A DNA stretch of 64,000 nt, from positions 186,001 to 250,000 of the forward strand of contig NZ_CP051293.1 in assembly GCF_013170805.1 (NCBI RefSeq), given 5' to 3'. The notes beneath the pieces are model-generated. The model ran no database searches. It was not told where the DNA came from and worked only from the letters and a program-made list of their open reading frames with translations. Position 1 is the first letter of the stretch, and every line of letters begins with the position of its first letter. Of this stretch, positions 24,573 through 33,958 are shown piece after piece. Source of the DNA: Mesorhizobium sp. NZP2077. Its GTDB lineage: Bacteria; Pseudomonadota; Alphaproteobacteria; Rhizobiales; Rhizobiaceae. Made by a program: the position numbers and the translations under genes.

Positions 24573-24670
24573 AGCCCGCCAGGGATTCTGTTCCCCAGCC
24601 AGCAAAATCATTCCGCCAGAGAGCCGTTCGCGCGACGCGTTTCGCTTGAATGTCCAGCCGATAGAGCCTA

Positions 24671-24687
24671 TTTAGAACTATTCCAAA
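24671..24687. promoter_or_regulatory. Possible Irr/ICE-like iron-control palindrome
   Basis: TTTAGAA-CTA-TTCCAAA is a 7-3-7 palindrome with one mismatch, 31 bases before the NifU-like gene. Rhizobial Irr binds ICE motifs of the TTTAGAA/TTCTAAA type, and iron-sulfur genes are known Irr targets. A small hairpin, TGCCCG-AAA-CGGGCA, follows at 24692. The assignment is by eye and needs a motif score. Confidence 0.35.
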
Positions 24688-24718
24688 CTATCTGCCCGAA
24701 ACGGGCACGGAGACGGCC

Positions 24719-25288
24719 ATGTTCATCCAGACCGAATCGACGCCCAATCCTGCGACGCTGAAATTCCTGCCCGGCAAGGAAGTGCTGCTCGAAGGCACCG
24801 CCGATTTCCGTGATGCGGACAGTGCGGCAACGGCCTCGCCGCTGGCCGGCCGGCTGTTCGAAATCCCGGGCGTTACCGGCGTTTTCTTCGGGTATGATTT
24901 CATCACCGTGACCAAGGACGGCCCCGACTGGCAGCACTTGAAGCCGGCGATCCTCGGCGCCATCATGGAGCACTTCATGTCCGGCGCGCCGGTCATGGCC
25001 AAGGCCGGCCCGGCCGCCGAGACCAGCCAGACAGGCGAATTCTACGACAAGGCGGACGAGGAACTCGTCATCACCATCAAGGAATTGCTCGACACCCGCG
25101 TGCGCCCGGCGGTGGCCCAGGATGGCGGCGACATCACTTTCCGCGGCTTCGAGAACGGCACCGTGTTCCTGCACATGAAGGGCGCCTGCGCCGGTTGCCC
25201 GTCATCGACGGCAACGCTGAAACACGGCATCCAGAACCTGCTCCGGCATTTCGTGCCCGAAGTGCAGCAGGTCGAACAGGTTTCCTGA
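24719..25288 (+). CDS. Nfu-type iron-sulfur scaffold protein (NifU family)
   Basis: A 189-aa protein that carries and transfers iron-sulfur clusters. Residues 1-90 form the Nfu N-terminal domain (FIQTESTPNPATLKFLPG) and residues 115-180 the NifU C-terminal domain, with the cluster ligands C157 and C160 in GACAGCPSS. This two-domain layout matches alphaproteobacterial and mitochondrial Nfu1. It differs from E. coli NfuA, whose N-terminal domain is A-type. A bidirectional terminator follows at 25357. Confidence 0.93.
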   Translation: MFIQTESTPNPATLKFLPGKEVLLEGTADFRDADSAATASPLAGRLFEIPGVTGVFFGYDFITVTKDGPDWQHLKPAILGAIMEHFMSGAPVMAKAGPAAETSQTGEFYDKADEELVITIKELLDTRVRPAVAQDGGDITFRGFENGTVFLHMKGACAGCPSSTATLKHGIQNLLRHFVPEVQQVEQVS

Positions 25289-25356
25289 ATCTTCCGCGCC
25301 TAGCCCGGCCTGTCGGTATGTGGGCGCGGCCTGAAACATCCCATCCGTAGAACAAC

Positions 25357-25390
25357 AAAAAACCGGGCCGAATTGCCCGGTTTTCTGTTT
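25357..25390. terminator. Bidirectional rho-independent terminator
   Basis: Stem AACCGGGC (25361-25368) pairs with GCCCGGTT (25375-25382) around CGAATT. A T-rich run (TTTTCTGTTT) follows on the plus strand. On the minus strand the tract is better (TTTTTTGTTGTT). It can therefore end both the Nfu transcript and the convergent L,D-transpeptidase transcript. Confidence 0.8.
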
Positions 25391-25464
25391 GGGACGTCCG
25401 TTGTTGCCTAGACGGTCCGCGTACGAAACGTGTCTGACCATGATCCCGCAAGGGATCGTGGTCC

Positions 25465-26082
25465 TTACATCACGATGACCTTGGCGCCGACCGAGGCGCG
25501 GTCATAGAGATCGATGATGTCCTGGTTCATCAGCCGGATACAGCCAGACGACATCGCCTTGCCGATCGAATTCCATTCCGGGCTGCCGTGCAGCCGGTAA
25601 CCCATGTCGCCACCCTTGTTGAACAGGTACATGGCGCGCGCGCCGAGCGGGTTCTTCAGGCCCGGCTCCATGCCATCGGCGAACTTCTCCAGTTCCGGCT
25701 GGCGCCTGATCATTTCACGGGGCGGCGTCCAGGTCGGCCATTCGCGCTTCAGCGCGATATGGGCGGTACCATGCCACTCGAAGCCCTCGCGGCCGACACC
25801 GATGCCGTAGCGGATGGCCAAGCCGTCGCCCTCGACGAAGTAGAGGAACTTGTTTTGCGTATCGACGATAATGGTGCCGGGCTTTTCCTTAGTGTCGTAA
25901 TTGACTTCCTGCCGGTGGAACTGCCTCGGCACTTTTTCGATCGGAATGCGTGGCAGTTGGTAGCCAGCATCGGTCACCGCGCCGTAGTCGTTGGAGAAGA
26001 TCTGCCCGCCAATGGTGCTGCAACCGGCGATGGCAGTGGATAGCGCCAATGCGGCAATTATTGCAAGCGACTTCATGCGCAT
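25465..26082 (-). CDS. L,D-transpeptidase lipoprotein (YkuD domain)
   Basis: A 205-aa exported enzyme that cross-links peptidoglycan or attaches proteins to it. The N-terminus is a lipoprotein signal (MRMKSLAIIAALALSTAIAGC) with lipobox IAGC, so the mature Cys would be lipidated. The YkuD catalytic segment near the end has YRLHGSPEWNSIGKAMSSGCIRL, with the nucleophilic Cys. I place the start at ATG 26082; ATG 26076 is equally possible. The gene shares the 0.2-kb upstream region with divergent cueR, but nothing suggests joint control. Confidence 0.9.
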   Translation of the reverse strand: MRMKSLAIIAALALSTAIAGCSTIGGQIFSNDYGAVTDAGYQLPRIPIEKVPRQFHRQEVNYDTKEKPGTIIVDTQNKFLYFVEGDGLAIRYGIGVGREGFEWHGTAHIALKREWPTWTPPREMIRRQPELEKFADGMEPGLKNPLGARAMYLFNKGGDMGYRLHGSPEWNSIGKAMSSGCIRLMNQDIIDLYDRASVGAKVIVM

Positions 26083-26308
26083 GAGATGATCCGGAGCCCC
26101 GCCCAAAGGTCAGCGGCACGAGTCGGCCGCCTTCTTGCCATCATTCATGCTGGCATTTGCTTTGCTTGCCAAGCGCACGATGCCTATATGCGGGAACTTA
26201 CCTGCTGGTAAGCGTATCACTATGGCATTTCGGCAACAGCCCTCACCGGATTGTGAAGTAAATTCAATGGGGGCGACATCAAACGGTTACCTGGAATCGA
26301 GGATCAGC

Positions 26309-26722
26309 ATGAATGTCGGCGACGCCGCCCACCGTTCAGGCCTGCCGGCCAAGACCATCCGTTACTATGAGGAGATCGGCCTGATCGCGCCGGCACGCGC
26401 CGCCAACGGCTACCGCGATTATTCCGGCGACGACATTCATCGGCTGGCCTTCCTGCGCCGCGCGCGCAACCTCGGCTTTTCCATCGACGATTGCCGCCAG
26501 CTGATGGCGCTATACCAGGATCGCGGCCGCGCCAGCCACGACGTGCGCGAGATCGCCGCCGCCCATGTCACGGCGATCGAGGAGAAGGTGCGCGAGTTGC
26601 AGTCGATGCGCACGACCCTGCAGAAACTGATCCATGCCTGCCATGGCGACAACAGGCCGGACTGCCCGATCCTGGATGACATGGCAGGGGCTGCGCCGTC
26701 TGGCGAAAGGGCCGTTTCATAG
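26309..26722 (+). CDS. cueR: Copper-responsive MerR-family regulator
   Basis: A 137-aa regulator that twists promoters with overlong spacers when it binds Cu+. The winged helix-turn-helix is at 1-70 (MNVGDAAHRSGLPAKTIRYYEE), followed by the dimer helix. The metal loop has C111 and C119 with the CueR spacing C-x7-C (CHGDNRPDC), and S77 is the residue that in this family favours monovalent metals. Start ATG 26309 is preceded by GAGGA; the longer upstream frame looks non-coding. Its likely target in the window is the copA promoter at 15949. A small dyad, CTTACC-TGCT-GGTAAG, near 26203 may be a regulatory site of the gene itself. Confidence 0.93.
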   Translation: MNVGDAAHRSGLPAKTIRYYEEIGLIAPARAANGYRDYSGDDIHRLAFLRRARNLGFSIDDCRQLMALYQDRGRASHDVREIAAAHVTAIEEKVRELQSMRTTLQKLIHACHGDNRPDCPILDDMAGAAPSGERAVS

Positions 26723-26764
26723 CAAGGGCTGGCGGAAGTCAAAACCTTGAGGAAGTCCGGCCAG

Positions 26765-27181
26765 GTCTGGTGGAACAAGGGACTTCAGTCTTATTTGCGC
26801 TATTGCTAATATAAATATAGTTTGATCGACGCGGGGACAATCACACCCAAAGCCCACACCCGCAATGGCCGGTGCAGCCCCCTATAAACCCAAAGCCAAG
26901 CTGTGCCGGCCATTTCGCCCGCCATATGCGCGATCACGGAAGGCAGCTTCAGGCCGGCCCGCTTTGCACATTTGACAAACCGCTGGCGCGTGAGCGATCG
27001 CGCCCTGAATGCGCCGCCTGTCAGTCCCCCGATAGGAACGACCCGGCACGCTCAGTCGGGGGGACATGGGGTCGTGCCGGGTCGTTGCGGGTCAGGCTTT
27101 TGGGATCGTCTCCCGCACGACCAAGCTATATACATATTAGGAATAGCTCAATTAAGACTGAAGTCCCGTCCACGGACTGCT
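26765..27181. mobile_element. Fold-back (MITE-like) element with long nested inverted repeats
   Basis: The outer arms 26779-26824 and 27122-27167 are inverted copies of 46 bases, matching at about 38 positions and starting GGGACTTCAGTCTTA. Similarity continues inward for at least 100 bases and probably outward to 26765 and 27181. Each arm also contains its own hairpin: AATGGCCGGTGCAG (26864-26877) with CTGTGCCGGCCATT (26901-26914), and the perfect AACGACCCGGCACG (27037-27050) with CGTGCCGGGTCGTT (27073-27086). No protein-coding frame of note lies within. The size and symmetry suggest a non-autonomous mobile element or a structured RNA. No target-site duplication was identified. Confidence 0.6.
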
Positions 27182-27394
27182 CAGTTGTGAGGGCAGCACC
27201 TGCCCTAGCGCTGCTCCATGGGGATGAGTCGACTTCATTGCTACTGGCTAGCAGTTCCTACGGTCTCCAATCGGTCACCTATCGAAGGCGATTGTATATT
27301 TGAGAGGCCCGATACACCCAAAAGAAGTCTGGATCGGTTCTTGAAGGCTTGATTTGAAGGGCATACCGTCAATTCAAGGGGCTTGGGTGACGCA

Positions 27395-27562
27395 ATGTTG
27401 AACGACGATAAGGGCGAGCGGCTTTGGGCTTTAGACCTTGATGCTCTGCGCAAGGCCTTCGAAACATACGTTCGAGAGCACAAAACAACGGCTGCGGAGT
27501 GGGGGGAACACGCCAAGCGGTTCCTCGAAAAACAAAGAGTTCGCCAGGGTGACTCGCGCTGA
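27395..27562 (+). CDS. Small hypothetical protein, 55 aa
   Basis: A 55-aa charged, helical protein starting MLNDDKGERLWALD and ending in a Lys/Arg-rich tail. I do not recognise it. It lies just after the fold-back element in a stretch of lower GC content than its neighbours, which fits an acquired segment. A GGTGA close to the ATG may serve as ribosome-binding site. A hairpin, CCGGCC-GTAG-GGCCGG (27566-27581), starts three bases after the stop. The amphipathic composition resembles small DNA-associated or antitoxin-like proteins, but no motif supports a function. Confidence 0.5.
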   Translation: MLNDDKGERLWALDLDALRKAFETYVREHKTTAAEWGEHAKRFLEKQRVRQGDSR

Positions 27563-27720
27563 TCCCCGGCCGTAGGGCCGGTCCTGTGGTATTCTACTGG
27601 ATAGACTCGACTTCCTCCTTCTGCTTCCCTGGCGTCCATTCGGTCGTAGGTTTGTCAACCATAGAATCGCCTATCGCAAAGGGGTTCAAACCGTGAACAA
27701 AATCTGGCATGGTGGCTGCC

Positions 27721-28221
27721 ATGCCGATCATTTCTCCCATCGCAATCAATCCCCTCATCGACGGTCGCCAGTCCGAACGCGCCATGCTGGTGCGGCGCGG
27801 CGTGCAGCGGCTGCTGATGCAAATGGGCGCGCATGTGTTGCCTGAACTGTCGCTGGCCACCGGCCGCCGCGCCGACCTCGTGGCGCTGACCCGGCAGGGC
27901 GACATCTGGATCATCGAGATCAAATCCTCGATCGAGGATTTCCGGGTCGACCGCAAATGGCCCGACTACCGGCTGCACTCCGACCGCTTCTTCTTTGCCA
28001 CCCATCCCGGCGTGCCGGCGGAAATCTTCCCGGAAGAGTGCGGCTTCATCCTGTCCGACGGCTACGGCGCCGAGATCCTGCGCGACGCGCCGGAGCATCG
28101 CATGGCGGCGGCCACGCGCAAGGCGCTGATGCTGCGCATTGCCCGGGCCGGTGCCTCGCGGCTGCTGGCGGCCGAACTGGCCGGTGTGTCGGTGCCGGCG
28201 CTGGAAGGGGAGAGCGAGTAG
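27721..28221 (+). CDS. mmcB: MmcB family DNA repair protein
   Basis: A 166-aa protein of the MmcB family, characterised in Caulobacter as an SOS-linked factor needed for resistance to mitomycin C. The restriction-endonuclease-like core is visible: GRRADLVAL, then IWIIEIKSSIEDF, with the D-(E)-x-K arrangement of PD-(D/E)XK folds, and DYRLHSDRFFFATHP. ATG 27721 is chosen; ATG 27709 would add four residues. The neighbours (nhaA, the 55-aa gene) give no operon link. No LexA box was found by eye upstream. Confidence 0.85.
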   Translation: MPIISPIAINPLIDGRQSERAMLVRRGVQRLLMQMGAHVLPELSLATGRRADLVALTRQGDIWIIEIKSSIEDFRVDRKWPDYRLHSDRFFFATHPGVPAEIFPEECGFILSDGYGAEILRDAPEHRMAAATRKALMLRIARAGASRLLAAELAGVSVPALEGESE

Positions 28222-28245
28222 TTCGCAGAACCTGGGTCCTCGCCC

Positions 28246-29442
28246 CTACTCCGTCTCTTCCTCCACTCCACCCGCGGCCGGCGCCATCAGCAGCACGGCA
28301 GCGCCGAGTATGGCGGCGATGAAGGAGCCGGCAAGGATGCCGACCTTGACCGCGTCCTGCAGGGCTACATCGCCGGCGAAAGCGAGCAGGCCGATGAACA
28401 GGCTCATGGTGAAGCCGATGCCGCAGAGCAGCGAGATACCGACCATGTGCGACCAGCCGGCATGGGCCGGCAGATCGGCCAGGCCGAGCCGGATTGCAAG
28501 CGCGGAGGAGCCGAACACGCCGACCAGCTTGCCGACCACGAGGCCGGCGGCGACACCTAGCGTCAACGGCTCGATCAGCGCGCCAAAACTGAGGCCGGCG
28601 AGCGAAACGCCGGCATTGGCGAAGCCGAAGATCGGAATGACGAAAAACGGCACGATCTTGTGCAGGCCATGCTCGAGCCGGTGCAGCGGCGAGTGGTCGA
28701 GATCGTGGCCGATCCCGGCGGAGCGTTCGAGCGGAATGGTAAGCGCCAGCGCGACACCAGCAAGCGTGGCATGGACGCCCGATTTCAGCACCAGCACCCA
28801 CAATACGGCGCCGAGCACGAGATAAGGCACCAGCGTCATCACCCGAATGCGGTTGAGCACGATAAGCACGGCAATGACGGCGAAGGCGGCGCCGAGATAG
28901 GCCAGCGACAGGCCGCTGGTGTAGAAGATGGCGATGATGATGACGGCGCCGAGGTCATCGATGATGGCAAGCGCGGTCAGGAAGACTTTCAGCGAGGCCG
29001 GCACGCGGCTGCCTAGCAGCGACAGAACGCCAAGCGCGAAGGCGATGTCGGTCGCGGTCGGGATCGCCCAGCCGGACAGGGCTGGCCCGTTGTTGCGGTT
29101 GATGGCGACATAGACCAGTGCCGGAACCACCATGCCGCCGGCCGCCGCGATGCCGGGCAGCACGCGGCGCGGCCAGGTCGACAGCTGGCCGTCCAGCATC
29201 TCGCGCTTGATCTCCAGCCCGACGAGCAGGAAGAACACCGCCATCAGCCCGTCATTGACCCAATGCGAAACACTGAGCGGGCCGAGATAGGCATGGAGAA
29301 CGGAGAAATAGGTTTCCGCGAGCGGCGAATTGGCGACGATCAGCGCAAGCGCCGCCGCCACCATCAGGATAATGCCGCCAGCCGCCTCGCCGTCGAGAAA
29401 TTCGCGGAAGACGGAAACCGGCCGCTGTTTCAGATCCTGCAT
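28246..29442 (-). CDS. nhaA: Na+/H+ antiporter NhaA
   Basis: A 398-aa inner-membrane antiporter that exchanges two protons for one sodium ion. Twelve helices are evident. The key acidic residues are present: D132 in ATDIAFALG and the adjacent pair in IIDDLGAV, which correspond to E. coli D133 and D163/D164. The gene ends 24 bases from mmcB in a convergent arrangement, and it lies 20 bases downstream of actR on the same strand, so some readthrough from the actS-actR region is possible. Confidence 0.96.
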   Translation of the reverse strand: MQDLKQRPVSVFREFLDGEAAGGIILMVAAALALIVANSPLAETYFSVLHAYLGPLSVSHWVNDGLMAVFFLLVGLEIKREMLDGQLSTWPRRVLPGIAAAGGMVVPALVYVAINRNNGPALSGWAIPTATDIAFALGVLSLLGSRVPASLKVFLTALAIIDDLGAVIIIAIFYTSGLSLAYLGAAFAVIAVLIVLNRIRVMTLVPYLVLGAVLWVLVLKSGVHATLAGVALALTIPLERSAGIGHDLDHSPLHRLEHGLHKIVPFFVIPIFGFANAGVSLAGLSFGALIEPLTLGVAAGLVVGKLVGVFGSSALAIRLGLADLPAHAGWSHMVGISLLCGIGFTMSLFIGLLAFAGDVALQDAVKVGILAGSFIAAILGAAVLLMAPAAGGVEEETE

Positions 29443-29462
29443 GTCGCCTCCGCTGCTCAGTC

Positions 29463-30026
29463 TCAGCGTGGCGCGCGCTTGGCCAGGATCCGCTGCAGCG
29501 TGCGGCGGTGCATGTTGAGCCGGCGAGCGGTTTCGGAGACGTTACGCTCGCACATTTCGTAGACGCGCTGGATGTGTTCCCAGCGCACGCGGTCGGCCGA
29601 CATCGGATTTTCCGGCGGCGCGGCGCGCTCGCCCGAGGTGCGGGTGAGGGCAGCAAAGATGTCGTCGGCATCGGCGGGCTTCGACAGATAGTCGACGGCG
29701 CCAAGCTTCACTGCGGTCACCGCGGTGGCGATGTTGCCGTAGCCGGTCAGGATGATGGTGCGGGAATCCTCGCGCTTCTCGCGGATGGCGGCGACGACAT
29801 CGAGGCCGTTGCCATCGCCGAGCCGCATATCGACCACGGCGTAGGCCGGCGGATTGGCGCGCGCCTTGCCCACGGCCTCCTCGACGCTCTCGGCGGTCTC
29901 GACCACGAAGCCCCTGGTTTCCATGGCGCGGGCTAGCCGGGTGAGGAACGGCTTGTCGTCATCGACGATCAAAAGCGAGGTGTCCTCGCCTTCAACCATT
30001 GCGCCAATATTTTCATCGCCTGTCAT
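29463..30026 (-). CDS. actR: Redox response regulator ActR (RegA/PrrA family)
   Basis: A 187-aa response regulator: receiver domain with acidic pocket IVDDD and phospho-acceptor D66 in VVDMRLGDG, then a proline-containing linker and a Fis-type helix-turn-helix at the end ([20 protein letters not shown]). RegA-type proteins control respiration, nitrogen fixation and carbon fixation genes in response to redox state, and in rhizobia ActR also gives acid tolerance. The start is ATG 30026 (MTGDENIG); the frame extends 26 codons further upstream without similarity. Its sensor kinase is 64 bases upstream on the same strand. Confidence 0.94.
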   Translation of the reverse strand: MTGDENIGAMVEGEDTSLLIVDDDKPFLTRLARAMETRGFVVETAESVEEAVGKARANPPAYAVVDMRLGDGNGLDVVAAIREKREDSRTIILTGYGNIATAVTAVKLGAVDYLSKPADADDIFAALTRTSGERAAPPENPMSADRVRWEHIQRVYEMCERNVSETARRLNMHRRTLQRILAKRAPR

Positions 30027-30090
30027 CGTCTTAGAAATTCCTGCTGCCTTAATTTTACGCAGATATAGTTTTGCGCCGCTATTGTCCAAT

Positions 30091-31422
30091 TTACGCAATG
30101 TCAAACATGGTGGCCGGGGCCGTTTCCGGGTTCAGGAACACCGTTCTCGGCCACGAAATCTGTACCACGGCGCCCTCGCCCAGGCCGCTCGAATTGCGGA
30201 AATCGAGTGTGGCGCCCGAGCGTTCGAGCAGCGTCTTGGCAATGAACAGGCCGAGCCCCAGGCCGCCGCCGGCTTCATTGCCCTGGCGCGTCGACATATA
30301 GGGCTCGCCGATACGGTCGATGATCTCGGGCGGAAAGCCGGGGCCGTCGTCGATGATCGAAAAGGTGACGGCGGCCTCGTCCCAGCTCCAGCGCACGGTG
30401 ACGCTCTTGCGGGCGAAATCGACGGCGTTTTCGACCAGATTGCCAAGGCCGTAGATGACCCCCGGATTGCGGCGCCCGACCGGCTCGGGCCCGGTGCGCT
30501 CGCCCGGGCGAAGCTTGATGGAGATGCCGAAGTCGCGATGCGGCGCGGTGACCTCCTCGACCAGCGAGGTCAGCGGCAGGCGGGAAAGATGCGCCTCGCC
30601 CTCGGACGACAGGCTGGTCAGACGTTTGAGGATTTCGCGGCAACGCTCGCTTTGCGAGCGCAGCAGCTTCACGTCTTCGCCGTATTTCGGGTCGCTGCCG
30701 AGCGCCTTTTCCATTTCCTTGGCGACGAGCGTGATGGTGGCGAGCGGCGTGCCAAGCTCATGCGCCGCCGCCGCCGCCAGGCCGTCGAGCGCCGAAAGGT
30801 GCTGTTCGCGCTGCAGCACCAGTTCGGTGGCGGCAAGCGCATTGGCCAGAAGACGCGCTTCGGCGGCCACCCGGAAGGCGTACATGGCGGTGAAGGCGAT
30901 CGAGGAGAGCACCGCCATCCACATGCCGGCGACATAGATGAAAGGCATGGCCAGCGGCGCGCCTTCATACCAGGGCAACGGCAGATGGATGAAAACCAGC
31001 AAGGTTGCCGCTATCATCACCAATCCGCCAAGGAGAGCTGTCAGGCGCAGGGGCAGCGAGGTCGCCGAAATAACGACAGGCACGGTCATCAGCAGCGAGA
31101 ACGGATTGGTCAGGCCGCCTGTCATGTAGAGCAGGCCGGCGAGTTGCAGGCTGTCGAAGATCAGGATGCCGAAGGCGGCGAACGGGGTGAGCCGGTGCGC
31201 GGCCGGAAAGCGAAAGGCCAGGAACAGGTTCATCCAGGCCGAACAGGCGATCAGGGCGAAGCACAGGCTCACCGGCAACGGGAATTTCAGACCATAGGCG
31301 ACGACGAGCACCGTTACGCTCTGGCCGACAATGGCCAGCCAGCGCAGCCGGATCAGCGTGTTCAGGCGCAGTCTCTGGCTCTGCTGGAAATCGGGCGAAC
31401 GCAAAACGTTAATCATGGCCAT
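30091..31422 (-). CDS. actS: Redox sensor histidine kinase ActS (RegB/PrrB family)
   Basis: A 443-aa membrane kinase. Six helices fill residues 25-185. The quinone-sensing motif GGLTNPF is at 102-108, the phosphorylated H221 in AAAHELGTPLA, and the redox-active cysteine C261 in SERCREIL. The ATPase domain follows (N box LGNLVENAV, G1 DDGPGFP, G2 GGGLGLGLFI). It would phosphorylate ActR under reducing or low-oxygen conditions. The kinase-regulator order on one strand is the same as in Sinorhizobium. Confidence 0.95.
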   Translation of the reverse strand: MAMINVLRSPDFQQSQRLRLNTLIRLRWLAIVGQSVTVLVVAYGLKFPLPVSLCFALIACSAWMNLFLAFRFPAAHRLTPFAAFGILIFDSLQLAGLLYMTGGLTNPFSLLMTVPVVISATSLPLRLTALLGGLVMIAATLLVFIHLPLPWYEGAPLAMPFIYVAGMWMAVLSSIAFTAMYAFRVAAEARLLANALAATELVLQREQHLSALDGLAAAAAHELGTPLATITLVAKEMEKALGSDPKYGEDVKLLRSQSERCREILKRLTSLSSEGEAHLSRLPLTSLVEEVTAPHRDFGISIKLRPGERTGPEPVGRRNPGVIYGLGNLVENAVDFARKSVTVRWSWDEAAVTFSIIDDGPGFPPEIIDRIGEPYMSTRQGNEAGGGLGLGLFIAKTLLERSGATLDFRNSSGLGEGAVVQISWPRTVFLNPETAPATMFDIA

Positions 31423-31448
31423 GGATTACAGGCGTAAGGCGCCCAAGG

Positions 31449-33911
31449 CTAGGTCCCGCGCGGCTTGGCGCGGGCGGTGGCGGCGGCGAGCAGCGGGTTT
31501 TCCGGCCAGACATGCTTGGGATAGCGGCCACGCATGTCGGCGCGCACATCGGCCCAGGAGCCGCGCCAGAAGCCGGGCAGGTCGCGCGTGGTCTGGATCG
31601 GCCTGTGTGCCGGCGACAACAGTTCGAGTGTCAGCGGCACCGTGCCATTGGCAATCGAGGGGTGGCGGTCAAGCCCGAACAGCTCCTGCACGCGAACCGC
31701 CAGCACCGGCCATTCGCTGTCATAGCGGATCGGCACATGGCTGCCCGACGGGGCGTTGAAATGGGTTGGCGCAAGCGTGTCGACCTTGCGCTGCAGGTCG
31801 TGCGGCACGAGCGAGGCCAGGCCGGCCGAGACAATGCCGGGACCGATGGCTGCAAAAGAAGCCGCACCCGACAGGAAGGGTAGCAGCCAGTCGTCAAGGC
31901 GCTCAATCAGCGCTTCATCCGACATATCTGGCCAGGGTGCGCCGAGGCCGCGATGCAGCCAGGAGAGCCGCTGGCGCAGCGTCTCGGCCTCCTTGCTCCA
32001 GCTCAGCAGCGACAGCCCATGCTCGCGCAAGGCGTCAAGGATGGCGCGGTCGGCCGCGGCGCCTGAAGGAGCCGGCAGCATGCGTTCTGCGAGCGTGATG
32101 GCGCCGAGACGAACGGTTTCGCGCACGCGCACGGCGCGGCGCTCGCGGTCAAAGTTCGTTTGCCGGCGTGTTTCGATCCGGTCGGCCAGGGTGGCGCGGA
32201 TGTCGTCCTCGCCGATCGCCGCCGCTGCCGCTATGCGGGCATTCTGCGCCTTGCCCTGCAGGTCGGCGACAACCAGGAACGGCTCGCCAGCCAGCGGGTC
32301 GGCGGCATCGAGCATAGCGCCGGAGCCATTGGCCAACACGAAGCGCCCGCGCTCGCCACGCGCCTTGGCGACGCGATCCGGCCAAGCATGTATAAGCAAA
32401 GGACCGGCAGGTACAGCTTCGCTGTTTTTTGTACCCCCGACCTGCCTCGCCAGTCGCTCCGCGAGTTGGCGCGCGGCGGTGGCGCGCGGCGATCTTTCGC
32501 CGCGAAAGCGCATCAGCCGCCGTTCGAGATCGGCGCCGTCGCCGCCGAGGCCACGTTCGGCGAGCAGTACGGCCAGCATGGCCGCCTCGCCGGCATGGCC
32601 GCTCTTGGCGGCCTCGGCGACCATATGCGCCAGCCGCACGGGCAGAGCGAGCTTGCGCATCGAAGCGCCTGCTTCCGTCAAACGCCCGGCCTCGTCGATG
32701 GCATGGAGCGCGCGCAGCAGCACCCTTGCCTCGTTGAGTGCCGGGGCTGGCGGCGGATCGAGGAAGGCGAGCGCCGTCGGGTTGGCGACGCCGAAGGCGG
32801 CGCAGTCGAGCAGCAGGCCGGAGAGGTCCGCTTCGAGGATTTCCGGCGGCGTGAAGGCGGGAAGTGCCGATGTCTGCTCGGCGCGCCACAGCCGGATGGC
32901 GACGCCGGCTTGCGTGCGTCCGGCGCGGCCGGAACGCTGGTCGGCCGAGGCCCTGCTGACCCGCACGGTTTCCAGCCGCGTCAGGCCGCTTGCCGGCTCG
33001 TAGCGCGGCAGGCGCGAAAGGCCGGAATCGATGACGACGCGTACTCCGTCGATGGTGATGGAGGTCTCGGCAATCGAGGTCGCCAGCACCACCTTGCGGC
33101 GGCCCGCCGGCGCCGGTTTGATCGCGGCGTCCTGCGCCTTGCCGTCAAGCTGGCCATAGAGCGGGACGATGTCGGTGTCGGCGCCAACCTTGCCAGCCAG
33201 CCGCTCGGCGGTGCGCTCGATCTCGCGTTGGCCGGGCAGGAAGGCGAGCACGCTGCCGCTCTCGTCGGCAAGGGCGGCGCGGATCGCCTTGGCCATGGCG
33301 TCCTCGATCGGAACACCGGCTGGCCGTTCGTCGTAACGGACATCTACGGGGAAGGCGCGGCCCTCGCTCTCGATCACCGGCGCACCCGACAGGAGTTTCG
33401 CGACACGGGCGCCGTCGAGTGTCGCCGACATCACCAGCAGGCGCAGATCCGGCCGCAATGCGCCCTGCACGTCGAGCGCCAGCGCCAGGCCGAAATCGCC
33501 GTCGAGCGAGCGCTCGTGGAACTCGTCGAAAATGACCGCCGAAACCCCGGGCAGTTCGGGATCATCGAGGATCATGCGCGCCAGCACGCCTTCGGTGACG
33601 ACCAATATTCTGGTTTTCGCCGAAGTGCGGTTTTCCATGCGCATGGCATAGCCGACCGTGGCGCCCGGCTCCTCATCCAGCAATTGCGCCATGCGGCGTG
33701 CGGCGGCGCGGGCGGCGAGCCGGCGCGGCTCGAGCAGGACGATCTTGCCCGCACCCAGCCACGGCGCACCGAGCAGCGCCAGCGGCACCAGCGTCGTCTT
33801 GCCGGCGCCGGGCGGCGCCACCAGCACCGCGCTGTTGCCGGCGCCGAGCGCTGCGCCCAGCGCCGGCAGCACGGCGGATACCGGAAGCTCCGGCAGGGAT
33901 CCTGTCGTCAT
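31449..33911 (-). CDS. hrpB: ATP-dependent helicase HrpB
   Basis: An 820-aa DExH-box helicase. Motif I is APPGAGKTT, motif II is DEFH (IFDEFHERSLDGDF), and the helicase C domain shows LATSIAETSITIDGV and the QRSGRAGRTQ arginine-finger motif. The HrpB-specific C-terminal domain ends near AHRPIQTTRDLPGFWRGSW. Its biological role is poorly defined; RNA metabolism is assumed from the DEAH family. The stop is 26 bases from the actS start on the same strand, so it may be transcribed upstream of actS. Confidence 0.95.
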   Translation of the reverse strand: MTTGSLPELPVSAVLPALGAALGAGNSAVLVAPPGAGKTTLVPLALLGAPWLGAGKIVLLEPRRLAARAAARRMAQLLDEEPGATVGYAMRMENRTSAKTRILVVTEGVLARMILDDPELPGVSAVIFDEFHERSLDGDFGLALALDVQGALRPDLRLLVMSATLDGARVAKLLSGAPVIESEGRAFPVDVRYDERPAGVPIEDAMAKAIRAALADESGSVLAFLPGQREIERTAERLAGKVGADTDIVPLYGQLDGKAQDAAIKPAPAGRRKVVLATSIAETSITIDGVRVVIDSGLSRLPRYEPASGLTRLETVRVSRASADQRSGRAGRTQAGVAIRLWRAEQTSALPAFTPPEILEADLSGLLLDCAAFGVANPTALAFLDPPPAPALNEARVLLRALHAIDEAGRLTEAGASMRKLALPVRLAHMVAEAAKSGHAGEAAMLAVLLAERGLGGDGADLERRLMRFRGERSPRATAARQLAERLARQVGGTKNSEAVPAGPLLIHAWPDRVAKARGERGRFVLANGSGAMLDAADPLAGEPFLVVADLQGKAQNARIAAAAAIGEDDIRATLADRIETRRQTNFDRERRAVRVRETVRLGAITLAERMLPAPSGAAADRAILDALREHGLSLLSWSKEAETLRQRLSWLHRGLGAPWPDMSDEALIERLDDWLLPFLSGAASFAAIGPGIVSAGLASLVPHDLQRKVDTLAPTHFNAPSGSHVPIRYDSEWPVLAVRVQELFGLDRHPSIANGTVPLTLELLSPAHRPIQTTRDLPGFWRGSWADVRADMRGRYPKHVWPENPLLAAATARAKPRGT

Positions 33912-33958
33912 CGCGTCCGCATATCAGCGGTCACGGCCACGGTGCAACCGGCGCCGGC

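Noticed and set aside
27594..27662. 22-codon minus-strand frame before mmcB
   Set aside because: Too short, with no ribosome-binding site and no similarity; chance frame.
29854..31437. 527-codon plus-strand frame opposite actS
   Set aside because: Shadow of the histidine kinase; the ActS frame has all catalytic motifs.
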